Below are positions 12,134 to 24,010 of a stretch of DNA of 64,000 bases, piece by piece (positions within the stretch are counted from its first letter, which is position 1; every line of letters starts with the position of its first letter). This DNA is from Cacajao melanocephalus (taxonomy: Eukaryota; Chordata; Mammalia; Primates; Pitheciidae). The notes under the pieces are model-generated. The model searched no databases and had not been told where the DNA came from. It worked only from the letters and a program-made list of their open reading frames with translations. The translations under genes were made by a program, and so were the position numbers. The stretch is from NCBI GenBank assembly GCA_963573385.1, contig CAUYLG010009216.1:1-64000 (forward strand), given 5' to 3'.

Positions 12134-12604
12134 TTAAAACAAATCAGGGATTACCCCTATTGTTCAGATTTTAGATGTAGTTTTAATTTCAAATAACAGT
12201 AAAAGAGAACATGATGTTTTCATTGGTCAAAGGGGAGTGTAGGCAAAGAAGGAATGGAAAGCACTCATGGAAGATGACTAGACCAAGCTCTACAAGTTAC
12301 ATAGAACGTGTACATTTTAATATGCATTGGATGGGAAAATACATATTAATATGTATTGGATGATCTCTGCTCTCAGGTCTCTCTAGGTCTCTGATGTGTC
12401 TAGAATCACCAGTATTGGAGCCCTTCCTACGGTACAGACTGACAATCAGAAGGACTCAGTAAATGTGTTGGTGGCACCTGGGACAGAAAGCGGATTGAGG
12501 CACAATCACTCAGGAAGGTAAGAAGGGCCTCATGTTATCACTGAGCTTCCAAAGCAGATTCCAGCAGCCTGGGACATGAGCAGGTGGGAGGTAATAGTCT
12601 AATG

Positions 12605-12826
12605 CAGGGGTTGCAAGACTATGTAGCCTATGGGCCAATCTGGCTCACTGACAGTTTTTATTAACAAAGTTTTATTGGAACACAGCCATGCTCATTTGTT
12701 TACATATTGTCTCTGGCTGCCTTTGCACTACAATGGCAGAACTGAGTTGTTGAGACAGACTGTATGACTTCCAAAATGAAAATGCTTGCTGTCTAGTCTA
12801 TTATAGAGAACGTTTGTCAACTCTTG
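12605..12826 (-). mobile_element. hAT-Charlie MITE, complete short form
   Basis: Third copy of this family, in the opposite orientation. It starts CAGGGGTTGCAAGAC and ends GTTTGTCAACTCTTG, the two diverged terminal inverted repeats. The internal block AGTTTTATTGGAACACAGCC (12668) is diagnostic. At 222 bp it lacks the middle segment of the 5169 copy. The 8 bases before it (GTCTAATG) fit a hAT-type target; the 8 after it match at 5 positions. Confidence 0.8.
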
Positions 12827-14133
12827 CTCTTGTGTGTGGGTCAGAGGAGAATATTCTGGATGGTCCTTAAGAGGAAAGACCATGCATAGTGAGAGAGCAT
12901 GTGAATGTACTGTGCTGGGGGATAGGTAGGACAAGGGAAAGAAAAAGAGTCTTACCTGTGCCTGTTGCTCTTTATTCCTTGGAGTTTTTTCACTTGAGCT
13001 TCAATAGTTGTGTTTTGTCATGGCTTGGTGGTAAAGGGAAGTTGCCAGGGTGACTGTGGGCAAATTCATCCGTCATCTGTTTGCTGCTACCCACACAGCT
13101 TTGGTCAAATGAAGAGGGAATCCAGTCTGGAACTTGTACAGAATTTTGTGTTTAAAGTGACTGTAGTGAGGTGTACAGACATATTTTCAGGTGATTCATG
13201 TGCTGAGGTCATCATTTTATTGAAAGCAAACAGAATGGAAGGCACACCTGAGCAGGGATGCCCCTTATGGCTACTGAGTGTCCCAGTCATCAGCCATGCA
13301 TATGGTCTCCGCTGCTTGGCCTCTGTGACCCAGTGGGAGGAGGTCAGTGCAGGGTGTGGAAATGTGCTGCTCATTAGCCCTAGCCCGGGCTGTTCAGAGG
13401 CAGGTCCACAGAGGAAACTGTGGCTTAGAAGGGCATCACTCTGGCTGAAGATAACATGTCTGTGAGTGTTCCTGAGTAACACCAGGCAGGGATCCCCATG
13501 TGCAGAAACCCATGTGTAGAGTTTTCAGTGACTCCCACCAATGACACCAGCTTTGAAGAGGCCCGTTCCTGGGGTGAGGGGGTGCAGAGAGACTGCACAG
13601 CCATCAGAAGCATGTTTTCCAGGCCCATGCCTTTTGTGTTGCTACCCAGTTCCATCTCCTGAAACGTGGCAAGGCCCTGTGAGAAGGAGGCAATCATCCC
13701 TTTCTGCTCCGTCAGCAGTGGAAGTGGAATTTCTTGGTCCTGCTGTGCCCACTGGGATGAGGCACAGGAAGCCTTGCAGTGGGTTCCTCCTTCCTGATCA
13801 AAAGACTTGATTACCTGAGGGGTGGAGTGGGGATCTCATCCTGGTGTGATTCTTCTGTTTGATCTTTTTGAGTATTTTAGTTTTGAACATTTGAACATTG
13901 AACATTATTTTGAACATTTTAGAGGGCTAGCCAGGGTAGAGCTAACCGAAGGTCATTTTTTACCCAGTAAAGGACTCTGTTGCAGAACTTCCAGACCTCA
14001 GTCTTTAGTACTATTTACATAAGCAGGGAAAAGCAATGGAATTTGGGGGATTGGCATTTATAGCTGAGCAGTTTTTCCCATGGCCAGCCACCCTCAAGTC
14101 TACAGTGTGTAACTTACTTCTTTCATTAAAACA
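12827..14133. other. Unassigned sequence, no gene seen
   Basis: Overlapping open frames on both strands (151 codons + at 13010-13465, 125 codons - at 13105-13482) shadow each other, and neither shows a recognisable domain. A cluster of four TGAACATT units lies at 13884-13918. Confidence 0.5.
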
Positions 14134-14141
14134 GAAGCTGG

Positions 14142-14788
<647 letters not shown>

Positions 14789-17700
14789 AGGCTGTACATT
14801 CATCCATAGCAGGCAGTCCACTAACGTCACATGGGAAAGTTTAGCAGCCATACCATCATCTTTCAGCATCATCTTGCCTGCTTCCTTTCCGGCAAATTCT
14901 CTTTTTGGGGGATGAGTAGTCCCGGGCCATTTTTTTTTTTCCTGTTGGAGTTGGTGCTGTGTCTAAGTCATCTATCTTACTTGGCCCCAGTACAATTTTG
15001 GAGTACCTGTGTGCAGTTGGGAATAGATCTCAGCCTGGTCCCTGGGCTATATTGGGATGCCACCTAAAAATCAAATTCTGTGTAGTCTTAGCACATCTGA
15101 CTTGATGCAGAGCCTGGTGAATCTTGCCTGCTACACCTTCAGAGCTTCTGGTGTGACTGTCCCATTCACAGTTCCCTTGTGGTAGAATGCAGGTCTTCTG
15201 TCCCATTAACTTTGAAGCCAAGGCAGGTGCCCACGAGCCCTCCCATAGGTCTGGCCTGCAGGCCAATGTGGTATAAAGGGAAGTTCCTTGGTCTAAGAGT
15301 AACAACTACTTCTTTCCTAACATCCTTTCCTGCCGTTTAGAATTTAAAGTGAGTTGTGCTTTTCTTGTCTTCCAAATGGAGATTTGGATTCCTACGTGGC
15401 TTGTTCCATAAGACTTTTGAGGCATTTACCTTTCTTATCAGGTACACTCGTGAAGGGAAAAGGTGAATTGGAACACCGAAAGATGTGTAGAGAGCTTCAT
15501 GGTAATGATAAAGGAAGCTTGTAGATGGAAAGCCACAGAAAAGAATCCATAAAGGCAGATAAGCCTCAAGGGCCAGATGCTGTCATATCTGGGTGAGACG
15601 ATCATTCCTTGAAAGTGTGGGCAATATAGTTAAGCATGGTTGGGCAGAAAAGGTAACAGGTGCTCTTTGGTGCTTTTATTGTTTTGTTATGTGTGCCACA
15701 CTCTTCAGCCAGAGTGAAACAAACACGTGTCCTGGTTATTTAATAACAAGGAAAAGGCCACACACCAAATCAGGGTGAAAAGACAAATAGAAGGGGAATA
15801 AATGCTGCCTTTTGACAGGTGGCAAGTACCAGGAGGGGCAGGGTCCAGGAGGGGATCAAGGTGAGGGGTTTAGTTGCAATAAGGAACTTTCCAAGCTTGA
15901 GATCTAAATCCAAGGGTGTTGCTGGGTGCTGAGCACCTCCTACTTCCCATCTTAGTAGTGGTGGTTGGGAGTGAATGGGAGAACGTCTACCTACAGGGAA
16001 GGGTATCCAGGGTGACAGATCTGACCATGCTGTCAGAGGTGGAGGTCTGATCTGCTGGGCAGGGGGAGGTTCAAATGAGCTGCAGAATAGGAGGGGATCA
16101 GAGGGCTCCCAGTCATGGGGTTTTGAGTTATGGAGCAGAGCTCTCAGCTCTAGGGAGTTGGGGTGAGTCAGAAGACACTGGGGTGGAGCTGGGAGAGAAG
16201 GCGGCCACAAAGAAGCCTGGTTGCTGCCTTGATCCTCTGCCGGAGTTGTGACTTCCTTCTATGGGCCAGCTGGCTATGGGGTGAGGGTCATGGGGCAGAG
16301 TGTCAGGGGCTGGGGCCAGCAGACCCTATATCCTGAGAGCCCCTGCCTGAGGATCAGTGATCATTGGCCTAAAAAGAAGCTGAATTCTCTGGGGAATTTT
16401 TTTTTCTTTCAAGTGGTTTCATTAATTTTTTTTTCTTGTTCTGTGATTTGGATGATTTTGAAAATAGAAGAGTTATACTTCAACAGCCCCAAACTCCTAC
16501 TAGCAGAGGATGGATGAGCCCCAAAGGATGTCTTCTTCCTTGTGCATTTATTTGTTAAGGACTTGATCAAATGATTTCCATTCATAGACACAGCTTTTAT
16601 TTTCATCTGGCCTTTATGCTTCCCTCATACAAATCTCCTTTAGAATCTCTTGCATTTGCTGTTTGAATTGTTGTAGAACTGTCCTGGTAGGGATACAAGC
16701 TAATTTAGAAGTTTGCCTTGAAAGTTTATCTTGAAAGTAAGCAGAAATGGTTTTCATGAGTAGGACAGACGTGCAGAGAGAAAAGAGAGGAAGGTAGTTC
16801 TGTGCCATTTCATGGAATATATGGTGCCTCTTCCCAGGCCACAAGAGGATCTGGGAAACATTGGAACTGGTTCTAACCATGTGAAGCTCTTGCTTTTCCC
16901 ATGGCACAGGGATAGTAGGAAAGTGAACCTAGCAGGAGAAAGAGTTGCCCCCACTGAATGCTCACAGACCAGGAAGGGCAGAGCCTTTGTGGCTGTAAGA
17001 ACCCAATATTTACTGGCTTGAGTTTCACAGAAGATGAAAATGGAAGCAACCCAGGACCTCTGCATGATTTTATTACTAACAAACGAAACCATCTCCTGTT
17101 GCTTTTCTTTCTTCAGAGGACAGGCTCCGAGGGATCAGGTGATTTGGATTAGTTCTAATCATGCCTGGGCATAAAATCAGGCTCAGATTAAGCAGTCACT
17201 AAATTCACAGTTAAAATGGGCAACAGTTAAGGATTAGTATGATGCTTACCAACTTGTACTCAAAGATCAGTTTTTCTTTACAGATTCTTGCAGAATCACC
17301 TAGTGTGTTTGCTAAAAATAGTTTAAATTCCAGATTCCATCCCAGACCTAGGGAGTGAGTCTCCAGGGAACACCCTGGAATTGGGTACCATCCTGAAAGC
17401 TTGAGATACGGTTCTTTAACATATACATATATTTTTTAAAAACTGAAAAAGTTCTTCTGTGTTGCATGCTTGATTCTTTGTGGCTACCATCAGTGATAGG
17501 ACACTTTAGTGTCCTCTCCCACCCTTGCCTATCTCTGCTTACACGCTTGTAACTGAGTAGATAGACAGATTGTTTTCTTTCAACTTATCTTCATGTGGGC
17601 AGCTGGGCAGAGAATCTCTGTGAATATCTGATCTCCAGATTTACTCTCCTCCCTTACTTTTTCTTCCATGTGGTTGGAAGAAGTTAAGATCCTGGGCATC

Positions 17701-17869
17701 AAAGAGTGGGGAATAGGAATCTTATCCGGACTTCACCCTCAGCTGCCTGTTCCAGATTTCTGGTTCAGATTTTGCAAGGGGACTTTGCTGTGCATGATGA
17801 AGAGTTTCTGGGTTCTCATTCTGATATTGCTTCCTTGCATATAGGATGCTCAGTGATCCTGCAAAAAGG
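14789..17869. other. Unassigned sequence, no gene seen
   Basis: No repeat family was recognised with confidence. The longest frame is 146 codons on the - strand (15770-16210), Pro/Leu-rich with no domain I know. T-rich stretches occur near 16398-16436. Confidence 0.5.
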
Positions 17870-18262
17870 GAGGTTGACAAGGAAGGAGATGCATAAAGGA
17901 GATGGAGGAAGGGCAGCCCAACAGAAAGTAGGGCTGATGGTGGTGGGGAAGATGATAAGGAGGGATGGGATGGCATTGGGATGGGAGCTGGTGAGGAAGG
18001 GAATGGATGAAGAGGAGGCCCCAATAGTGGAGGAGGGCTTATGATGGTGGATAAACAAAAGATGGTAGGGGGATACTGGGGAGGAGGCCAATAAGCATGG
18101 AGTCTGATGGGGAGGGGTGCTGTGGGTGCAGTGGGAGGGCCTTTGGGAGAGGATGGCTATGGAGCAGTCAAGAGCAGGGCCAACAAGAGAGTGTAGATGA
18201 GAGGGACCCATGGGAAGGGGGATAATAAGAGGAGGACAAGTGGGGAGGAAGGGCAGGATCTA
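17870..18262 (+). repeat. G-rich, purine-biased low-complexity tract
   Basis: About 390 bp dominated by G and A on the + strand, made of loose GGATGG/GGAGG/GATGG units rather than a fixed-length repeat. The 112-, 100- and 131-codon frames across it on both strands are compositional artefacts. Confidence 0.7.
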
Positions 18263-19227
18263 ATTATTTTCAGAACCCTAAGCATAACAGCAACAAAATC
18301 TGTCAAAACCTTCCCCTTAGCCATGACATTATCTTTACATAGAAGGTGATGTGAGTAATAAAATATTTCAATCTCCAAGAAGGCCTGTAAGTACCCTATG
18401 GCCCTGCCACGTAGTCTGTCTAAACTGCGACCACCACACTGACACCTGGTGGAGTTTGCTGTAATTACAGGCAAAGAACCTAAAGAAAATGAGTTCCTTG
18501 AAGATTGAAGTTTTAAAAACTGAAAGTAACAGCAGTGTGACACATTTACTTGTGGAAAATTTATGAATTTTGAGCATAATACTAGATAAGAAAACTATCT
18601 TTTTCAACCACACATATTTTAAAGTGTTTGCTTCTTTTTGTAAGAGTTTGTAAAGCATAGCAAGCAAGTCAGAATACTTTCTGAGGCTAGTTCTCATTTC
18701 TACGTTTTGGAAGTTGATTTCTGCCTGGAGTTTAACTTCCTGAAGCTCAAAGACACTGTAAACATGTTCTTTTATACTTTGAATAACTAAAGGAAGCAAA
18801 TAACAGCTCATTAAAGACATCAAATTGTTGTTTCTTAAGAGCAAATGACAATGAAAATGAGAGCTATAGATTGATATTCATTTATACAAAATGTTTTCTG
18901 AAGTTAGTGAAAGAAGTTGACAAATATATTTTCAATCATAGAAAAGATTGATAATTTTATTTGTTAGTATTAGGTTGTTAACTGTCAATGGATTTCCCAG
19001 TTTGATGTAAGCTTATGCATGGAGAATGTTTTCTGAAGTTGTAATATTATGCCATCATTTTGGAAAAGCTCACATGTTTTCACCTTAGAGAGATGCTTTG
19101 ATTCCCATCCCCTGAGAACTGAGTTTGGGAAACTGGTCTTCAGAGTAAGTGTACAGTAAAAATCAAGGGAAGCTCTGGTCAGTTCTTCCTGATACTGCAT
19201 AATGCCCAAGCAGAATCCATCCTTCAG
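18263..19227. other. Unassigned AT-richer sequence
   Basis: No gene recognised. A 158-codon - strand frame (18368-18844) is rich in Leu, Lys and Phe. It has no domain I can identify and its 5' part overlaps low-complexity AT sequence, so I do not call it coding. Confidence 0.4.
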
Positions 19228-19279
19228 CCCCTCTCCCAAACCCCTCCCCCCTCCCCAAACCCCACCCCTCTCCCCACCC
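19228..19279 (-). other. C-run cluster (G-quadruplex-capable on - strand)
   Basis: At least eight runs of three or more C within about 52 bp, separated by 1-3 bases. On the - strand this satisfies the standard G-quadruplex motif. Confidence 0.75.
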
Positions 19280-19638
19280 TCCTCCTACATCCACAGTCCT
19301 CCCACTGCTCCGTGATGGACCAGATCCCAGACCTGGCCTGTTCACCTGCTGTAGCACCACCCACTTCTACCCACACCCCCTGAGTATGAAAGCTTACCTC
19401 TCCCAGGGCTTATGTTTTAGTTTTCATCACCTCTCTGGCTTCCCACCCTTGCATGCCTTTTCCTTTTGCTATCCGCAGGCTCAGCTTCCTGCCAGTTTCT
19501 GAAAATCCTCCCACCTGAGATGATCTTAATTGCAAGCATGACTCTAATAGGAATTGTGGTTTTATCAAAAGAATTCCCTGTTCCCTAATCCCCTCATGCC
19601 TCAGTTGGGGTGGTCTTTGATCTTGTCCTCCCCTATCA

Positions 19639-19728
19639 GGCATGGAGGACCAGGGAGAGAGCGGTTCAGGCATGGAGTACCAGGGAGAGAGCGATTCAGG
19701 CATGGAGTACCAGGGAGAGAGCGGTTCA
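19639..19728 (+). repeat. Minisatellite, three 30-bp units
   Basis: Three consecutive 30-bp units (19639-19668, 19669-19698, 19699-19728) beginning GGCATGGAG and ending GGTTCA or GATTCA. They differ at only two or three positions. Since 30 is divisible by 3, each forward frame gives a repeated decapeptide, for example HGVPGRERFR in the 96-codon frame at 19554-19844. I see no other evidence that this frame is coding. Confidence 0.92.
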
Positions 19729-21916
19729 GGCTGGAGATTGTGTGCCATGCTGAGGAGCCTGGAAATGGCTCTCTGGAGGCACAGCAGTTGAACTGCTCTG
19801 AGCAGAGGAGTGCCATAATAGAAGTGGTTTACTTGAGGAACTAAGGGCCAGTCCCGATGGGGTTTCTATTTCCTTCCTGAGCTTTCTGTCCCTGCCACTG
19901 CCCAGCCCTCATGGCTGGTAGCCAGTGACCTTGACCAGTAGATTCAGCACAACACCAAAGTCTCAGAGCCAGTCCTTGTGCTATGTTTTGGTGAATGGGT
20001 GGATGGGGAGACAGGAGACCCACGCTCCTGTCTCACTTGGGATCCAGTTCTCTAGGAAGACATTTTCTCATTAGTTCCCTGTTCTCATGGTACGACCTTC
20101 CTATCTTTAAATTGAAATATTCTCAGGAACGATTTCCCTGACTGCTTTCACACCTGCTTGAACTACTGAGCCCCGTGGACAAAACCCTCTGAGGCAGAGT
20201 GTGGATGTGGGCTCGTAGTGTATTTCTGTCTGGTTTTTCTTATTTTTTTCTATATGGGTAAGGTGAAGGCCTGGTGGGGAGATCTTCCCTCGGGGCTGCT
20301 CCAGTATCCTAGGGAAAAGGATGGACCCGGACAGATCATAAACAAGGGTGGCTGGATCCCAACTCTGAGGAAGGGACCTTTGACATTGGACCGAGGGGAA
20401 AGTGTGAGGAGTCAGAATTTAGACACATGGGAAGGTGGGGGAGGGTAGTATGAGGTGAAATGGCTTGGACTGTGGGCTGCAAAGACGGGAATAAAGATGG
20501 TATGTGTTTACTGGGTGTTAACCTTATGATGAAGGAGTGGCTGTTCCTTTTAAAGGTGTAATGCTGGGCTGCCTGGTTGATAATCATGTTTATAATTTTC
20601 TTCCTTGTAGATACATTTCTAAATTGACTTAACCTTTGACCCACAGTTAGTGCCCAGCATAGAGTCTAACACATAGATGGGATTCGGTATACTTCTAAGG
20701 ATGTGATATGAAGCCTTTGGGAGCCTCATCTCATATTAGACTCTGTCCTTCCCGGTAGTCTTCAACTGATCCATGGAAGAATTGTCTTCTACAAAACCTG
20801 CCCATGGTACCCAAAACGCTGGGGACTGTTGATATAAGCTATGAAATCCATTTTATATTAATAAGGAGGGCATTATATTTATTTTTAAAAAAGAGTGTTG
20901 GGTCCAAATTGGGTTGGAACCATTCAGTTCATAACCCTCATCTTTGCCTGGCCTTCCTCTGTTCAGTCTGCACGTAATAGGTGCTCAGCGCCCTTACCTG
21001 TAGCAACTGAGATCTGACTGTTTTACTTCTCTAGTGATTCACAGTCTTAACTGAGAACTCATGGAGATTTGGTGCCTTCAACCTGATATAGAAATAACAA
21101 TTTTCTTCTGTGTTTTTCAAAAATAAATCTTTTCCAAAAGCATGCACTCCTCTGTATATCATGAGTGTGGATTCTTTACTGAGCTACATGTTGACTTTTG
21201 ACTTTTTACCGTTCTCAAATGATTTCTCCCAGACTGGTGTTTGCTGATCACCTGGGAGCACGAACTCCCTGTGATCCCTTCTGTGGCTGCTGGGCTGAGA
21301 GATTTCCCTTCAGGTTTTAAGCTGAGGAGTTCAACTTGATCTGCACTGCTTGTCACCAGACTTCTGCGTCTGGTGGACATATTCTTAGGGTAGCACTGTG
21401 GGAACCAGGAGAAATCTCAGCTTCTCTGACACTGGGGAGAATAATGGAGCCCTTGATCATTGGAAAAAGTCTGCAGAGTGTCTCTTGCGAAACTCACTTC
21501 ATGAAAGGCAACCCTTCCCCTGAAATATGCAGCTCCCCCGACCCGGGGCCCTCCTAACACTGCCCCCCCCTTGCCCTTTGACCTCACAGTCCTGTGGCAG
21601 AGGCCACTGCTGATACTTTTTTACCCCTGACCCTGAGTGATCATCTTTTCTTTTGCATCTTTAAAAAGTAGACCAATAAATAAGTAATTAAAATTATGGC
21701 AAATAATATGAGGGAAAACATAGGAAGCTGTGAAAAAGTAACAGAAAGTCTTCCTTTTAGACTGCATGGTCTACACAGGCATCTGGGAAAATGCAACATT
21801 TAAATTGGGATTTAGAGATTAAGCATCCCTACATGTGAGGAACTGGGGAGAACACTGAAAAGGGAACAATACATGCAAAAGGCTTGATGTAGACAGATGC
21901 TTGATGTCACTGAACG
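19729..21916. other. Unassigned sequence, no gene seen
   Basis: No repeat family recognised with confidence, though a short L2/MIR-like stretch may lie near 20645-20700. The open frames are 60-102 codons and unremarkable. Confidence 0.45.
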
Positions 21917-22070
21917 GGACACATGGGTACCACTGGGTCTCCTGTTCAGCCTACCTTCTTAAGCTCTCCAGCATCACTTTTATCCAAGAGAAAAGTGGTG
22001 TTGGGGAGCTTAGGAAGGTAGCCTGGGGTCAGGTCCTGTAAAGCTCGTGTGGTAATTTTTACATGTGTCC
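21917..22070. repeat. Foldback (palindromic) element with 31-bp perfect core stem
   Basis: A roughly 154-bp inverted repeat. The core arms 21951-21981 and 21991-22021 pair along all 31 positions on a + strand RNA (27 Watson-Crick, 4 G-U), with a 9-nt loop at 21982-21990. Further pairing blocks lie outside: GGACACATG at 21917-21925 with CATGTGTCC at 22062-22070, and TACCAC at 21928-21933 with GTGGTA at 22049-22054. It looks like a palindromic MITE. I do not recognise the family, and a hairpin RNA is possible. Confidence 0.8.
21951..22021 (+). ncRNA. Candidate hairpin RNA (pre-miRNA-like), unproven
   Basis: A + strand transcript would form a 31-bp uninterrupted stem with a 9-nt loop, 71 nt in all, which is microRNA-precursor size. 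After one mismatch the lower stem continues for five pairs (21945-21949 with 22023-22027). The four non-Watson-Crick positions are all G-U on the + strand and would be A-C mismatches on the - strand. Expression and processing cannot be seen from sequence, so this is a structural candidate only. Confidence 0.3.
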
Positions 22071-22074
22071 AGAA

Positions 22075-22538
22075 GTTATTTGGTACTCATTGCTTCAAAA
22101 GGCAAATTCTAATTCCCCTCTCCTTAAGTGTAGTTGGCATTTAATGACTAGAATGTGGTGGAAGTGACAGTGTGTGATGTTTGAAATTAAAACAAGACAT
22201 GCACGGCAACCACCTCTTTGCTCCCTCTCTGCTCATGTGCTCTGGCAGCAGCAGGCTGCCATGTGGTGGGGATGCTCAAGCAGCTCTGTGAAGGGGGCCA
22301 TGTGGCTGAGGCTTCCTACCAACAGCCAGGTGAGCAAGCCATTTGGAAGCAGGTCCTCCAGCATGTCATATCTCAGAATATCCTGACTGCAACCTCATGA
22401 GAGACCTTGGGCCAAAACTATCCAGTGAGCCACTCCTAAATTCATGACCCACAGAAACTGTGAAATAATAAGTGATGGTGGTTTGAAGCTGCTAAGTTTT
22501 TTGAGTAATTTGTGATGCAGCAATAGATAATTGGTACA
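22075..22538 (+). mobile_element. MLT1-like MaLR LTR, old subfamily
   Basis: Resembles older mammalian MaLR-type LTRs: 'AGTTGGCATTTAATGACTAG' (22130), 'TGCAACCTCATGAGAGACC' (22387), 'ACCCACAGAAACTGTGA' (22447), and an end like GCAATAGATAATTGGTACA. Sense orientation. The left edge is uncertain and the subfamily is not assigned. Confidence 0.6.
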
Positions 22539-22789
22539 CAGGCCATGTTGAAGAACTTCAAATTTTGTAATGAGAAAGGAAGTCACTGAAGAATTTTGAG
22601 CAGAGAAATTACATTATCAGATTTATTCCTTTGAAATAATTACCCTGGTTGCTGCATAAAGAGTGGTTTGGAAAGAAGAGACAAACACTTCTGAGGTTGA
22701 GTTGGTCAGAATGCATTTGGATGCAAATGTCTGAAACATTTATTAACTCATCTTTTAAGAAGCTCTGGTTTAAAGTAGCTTTCAGGGTA

Positions 22790-23108
22790 CCATAGTCCCC
22801 CCCTTATGCATGGGGGATACATTCCAAGATCCTCAGTGGATGCCTGAAATCTTGGATAGAGCCAAATCTTATAAATACTATGGTTTTTCCTATATATACA
22901 TTCCTATGATAAAGTCTAATTTATAAATCAGGCACAGTAAGAGATTACAGCAATCACTGTAATACAATAGAAATATTAAATCAGTATACTATAGTTAAAG
23001 TTACATGAATGTGGCCTCTCTCTCTCTCTCTCTCAAAATATATTATTGTGCTGTGTGTAGATAACCAAAACTGCAGAAAGCAAAATCACTGATAAGGGTG
23101 GACTACTG
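22790..23108 (+). mobile_element. Tigger-type (TcMar) MITE
   Basis: A 319-bp non-autonomous element. It begins CCATAGTCCCCCCCTTATGC, ends ATAAGGGTGGACTACTG (terminal inverted repeats), and is bordered by TA on both sides (22788-22789 and 23109-23110). The internal text 'CCTGAAATCTTGGATAGAGCC' and 'GATAAAGTCTAATTTATAAAT' matches a known Tigger-derived family. A CT repeat (about 23016-23035) sits inside. Confidence 0.85.
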
Positions 23109-23607
23109 TAATTAATTCAGTAATTTATCAATCTCATTAGGACCCTAGCTCTTTTTGGACCTTTTTCTGCTTGTCTTAGAGTGTTGGCTTTGTCCCCAGA
23201 CTAACTTTTCCCCAGACTAACTTCTCTCGTGGGAACAAGATGGATGTCATGATTCCAGATGTCACATCTGGAAATGACAAGAAATGTCCAAGTCCAATTA
23301 AAGCAAAGGCCATCTCTCCCCAAGTTTCTTTTCTTCGGAGTGTGGGAGCCTCTCCCAGAAGCTCTCAGCAGGTTTCCTCTCACACATCATTGATCCGAAT
23401 TGCATCACACACTCATGGCTAATCCATCTCTGGCAAAGGGAAAGGACCACCATGATTGGCTCAGGCTAGACATGATGGTGGTCTGGAGTAGGACTGTATC
23501 AGTGAGATGGAAAGAAATAGATGAATTTGAGATATGTTTTGTAAAAACCAAGAGAAATACAAGAACCATGCATGGCTCTTAGATTTTTGGCATGAGCAAA
23601 TAGGAGT

Positions 23608-24010
23608 TGTTATAATTTGATGTGTCCCCAAAGATAATGGGCTGGAAACTTGATCCCCAATGAGGCAGTTTTGGGAGGTATGCCCCAGTGGGAGGTATTT
23701 AGGTCATGAGACTCTGCCTTCATGAATGGATCAATGCCTTTATCATGGGGGTGTGTTCATTATTGCAGGAATGGGTTCCTTATAAAAGTACAAGTTCAAT
23801 TTCCTCTCACTTTCTCTTTCTCTTTCTGCCTTTCTCTACCTCTCTTTGCCCTGTTCCATGGGATGACACAGCAAAAAGACCCTTGCCAGATGTTAACCTC
23901 TTGATTTTGGACCTCTCAGCCTTCAGAACTGTGAGCCAATGCATTTCTGTTTATTATAAATCATCCAGTCTGTGGTATTCTATTATAGCGGCACAAAATG
24001 GACTAAGATA
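23608..24010 (+). mobile_element. Solo MaLR LTR (MLT1/MST-like)
   Basis: A 403-bp LTR starting TGTTATAATTTGATG and ending GGACTAAGATA, with typical MaLR blocks: 'GTGGGAGGTATTTAGGTCATGAG' (23689) and 'CTTCAGAACTGTGAGCCAATG' (23922). The flanking 5 bases are GGAGT (23603-23607) and GGGGT (24011-24015), a target duplication with one change. The 101-codon frame inside is not a gene. Confidence 0.85.

Larger units (their letters stand above)
10313..12604. other. Mostly unassigned sequence
   Basis: No gene recognised. It holds a 27-T run (11267-11293), a TG repeat (12112-12133) preceded by a G-rich stretch (about 12070-12102), and a 17-bp direct repeat with one mismatch (12317-12333 and 12346-12362). 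The 117-codon antisense frame at 10611-10964 shows no family features. Confidence 0.5.

Noticed and set aside
13010..13482. Overlapping 151-codon (+) and 125-codon (-) frames
   Set aside because: They shadow each other, no domain or signal is visible, and the length is compatible with chance.
18368..18844. 158-codon - strand frame, considered as a decayed transposase
   Set aside because: No catalytic or zinc-binding motif is visible; AT-rich composition explains the Leu/Lys/Phe bias.
22980..23050. CT repeat as an independent microsatellite locus
   Set aside because: It is part of the Tigger MITE consensus.
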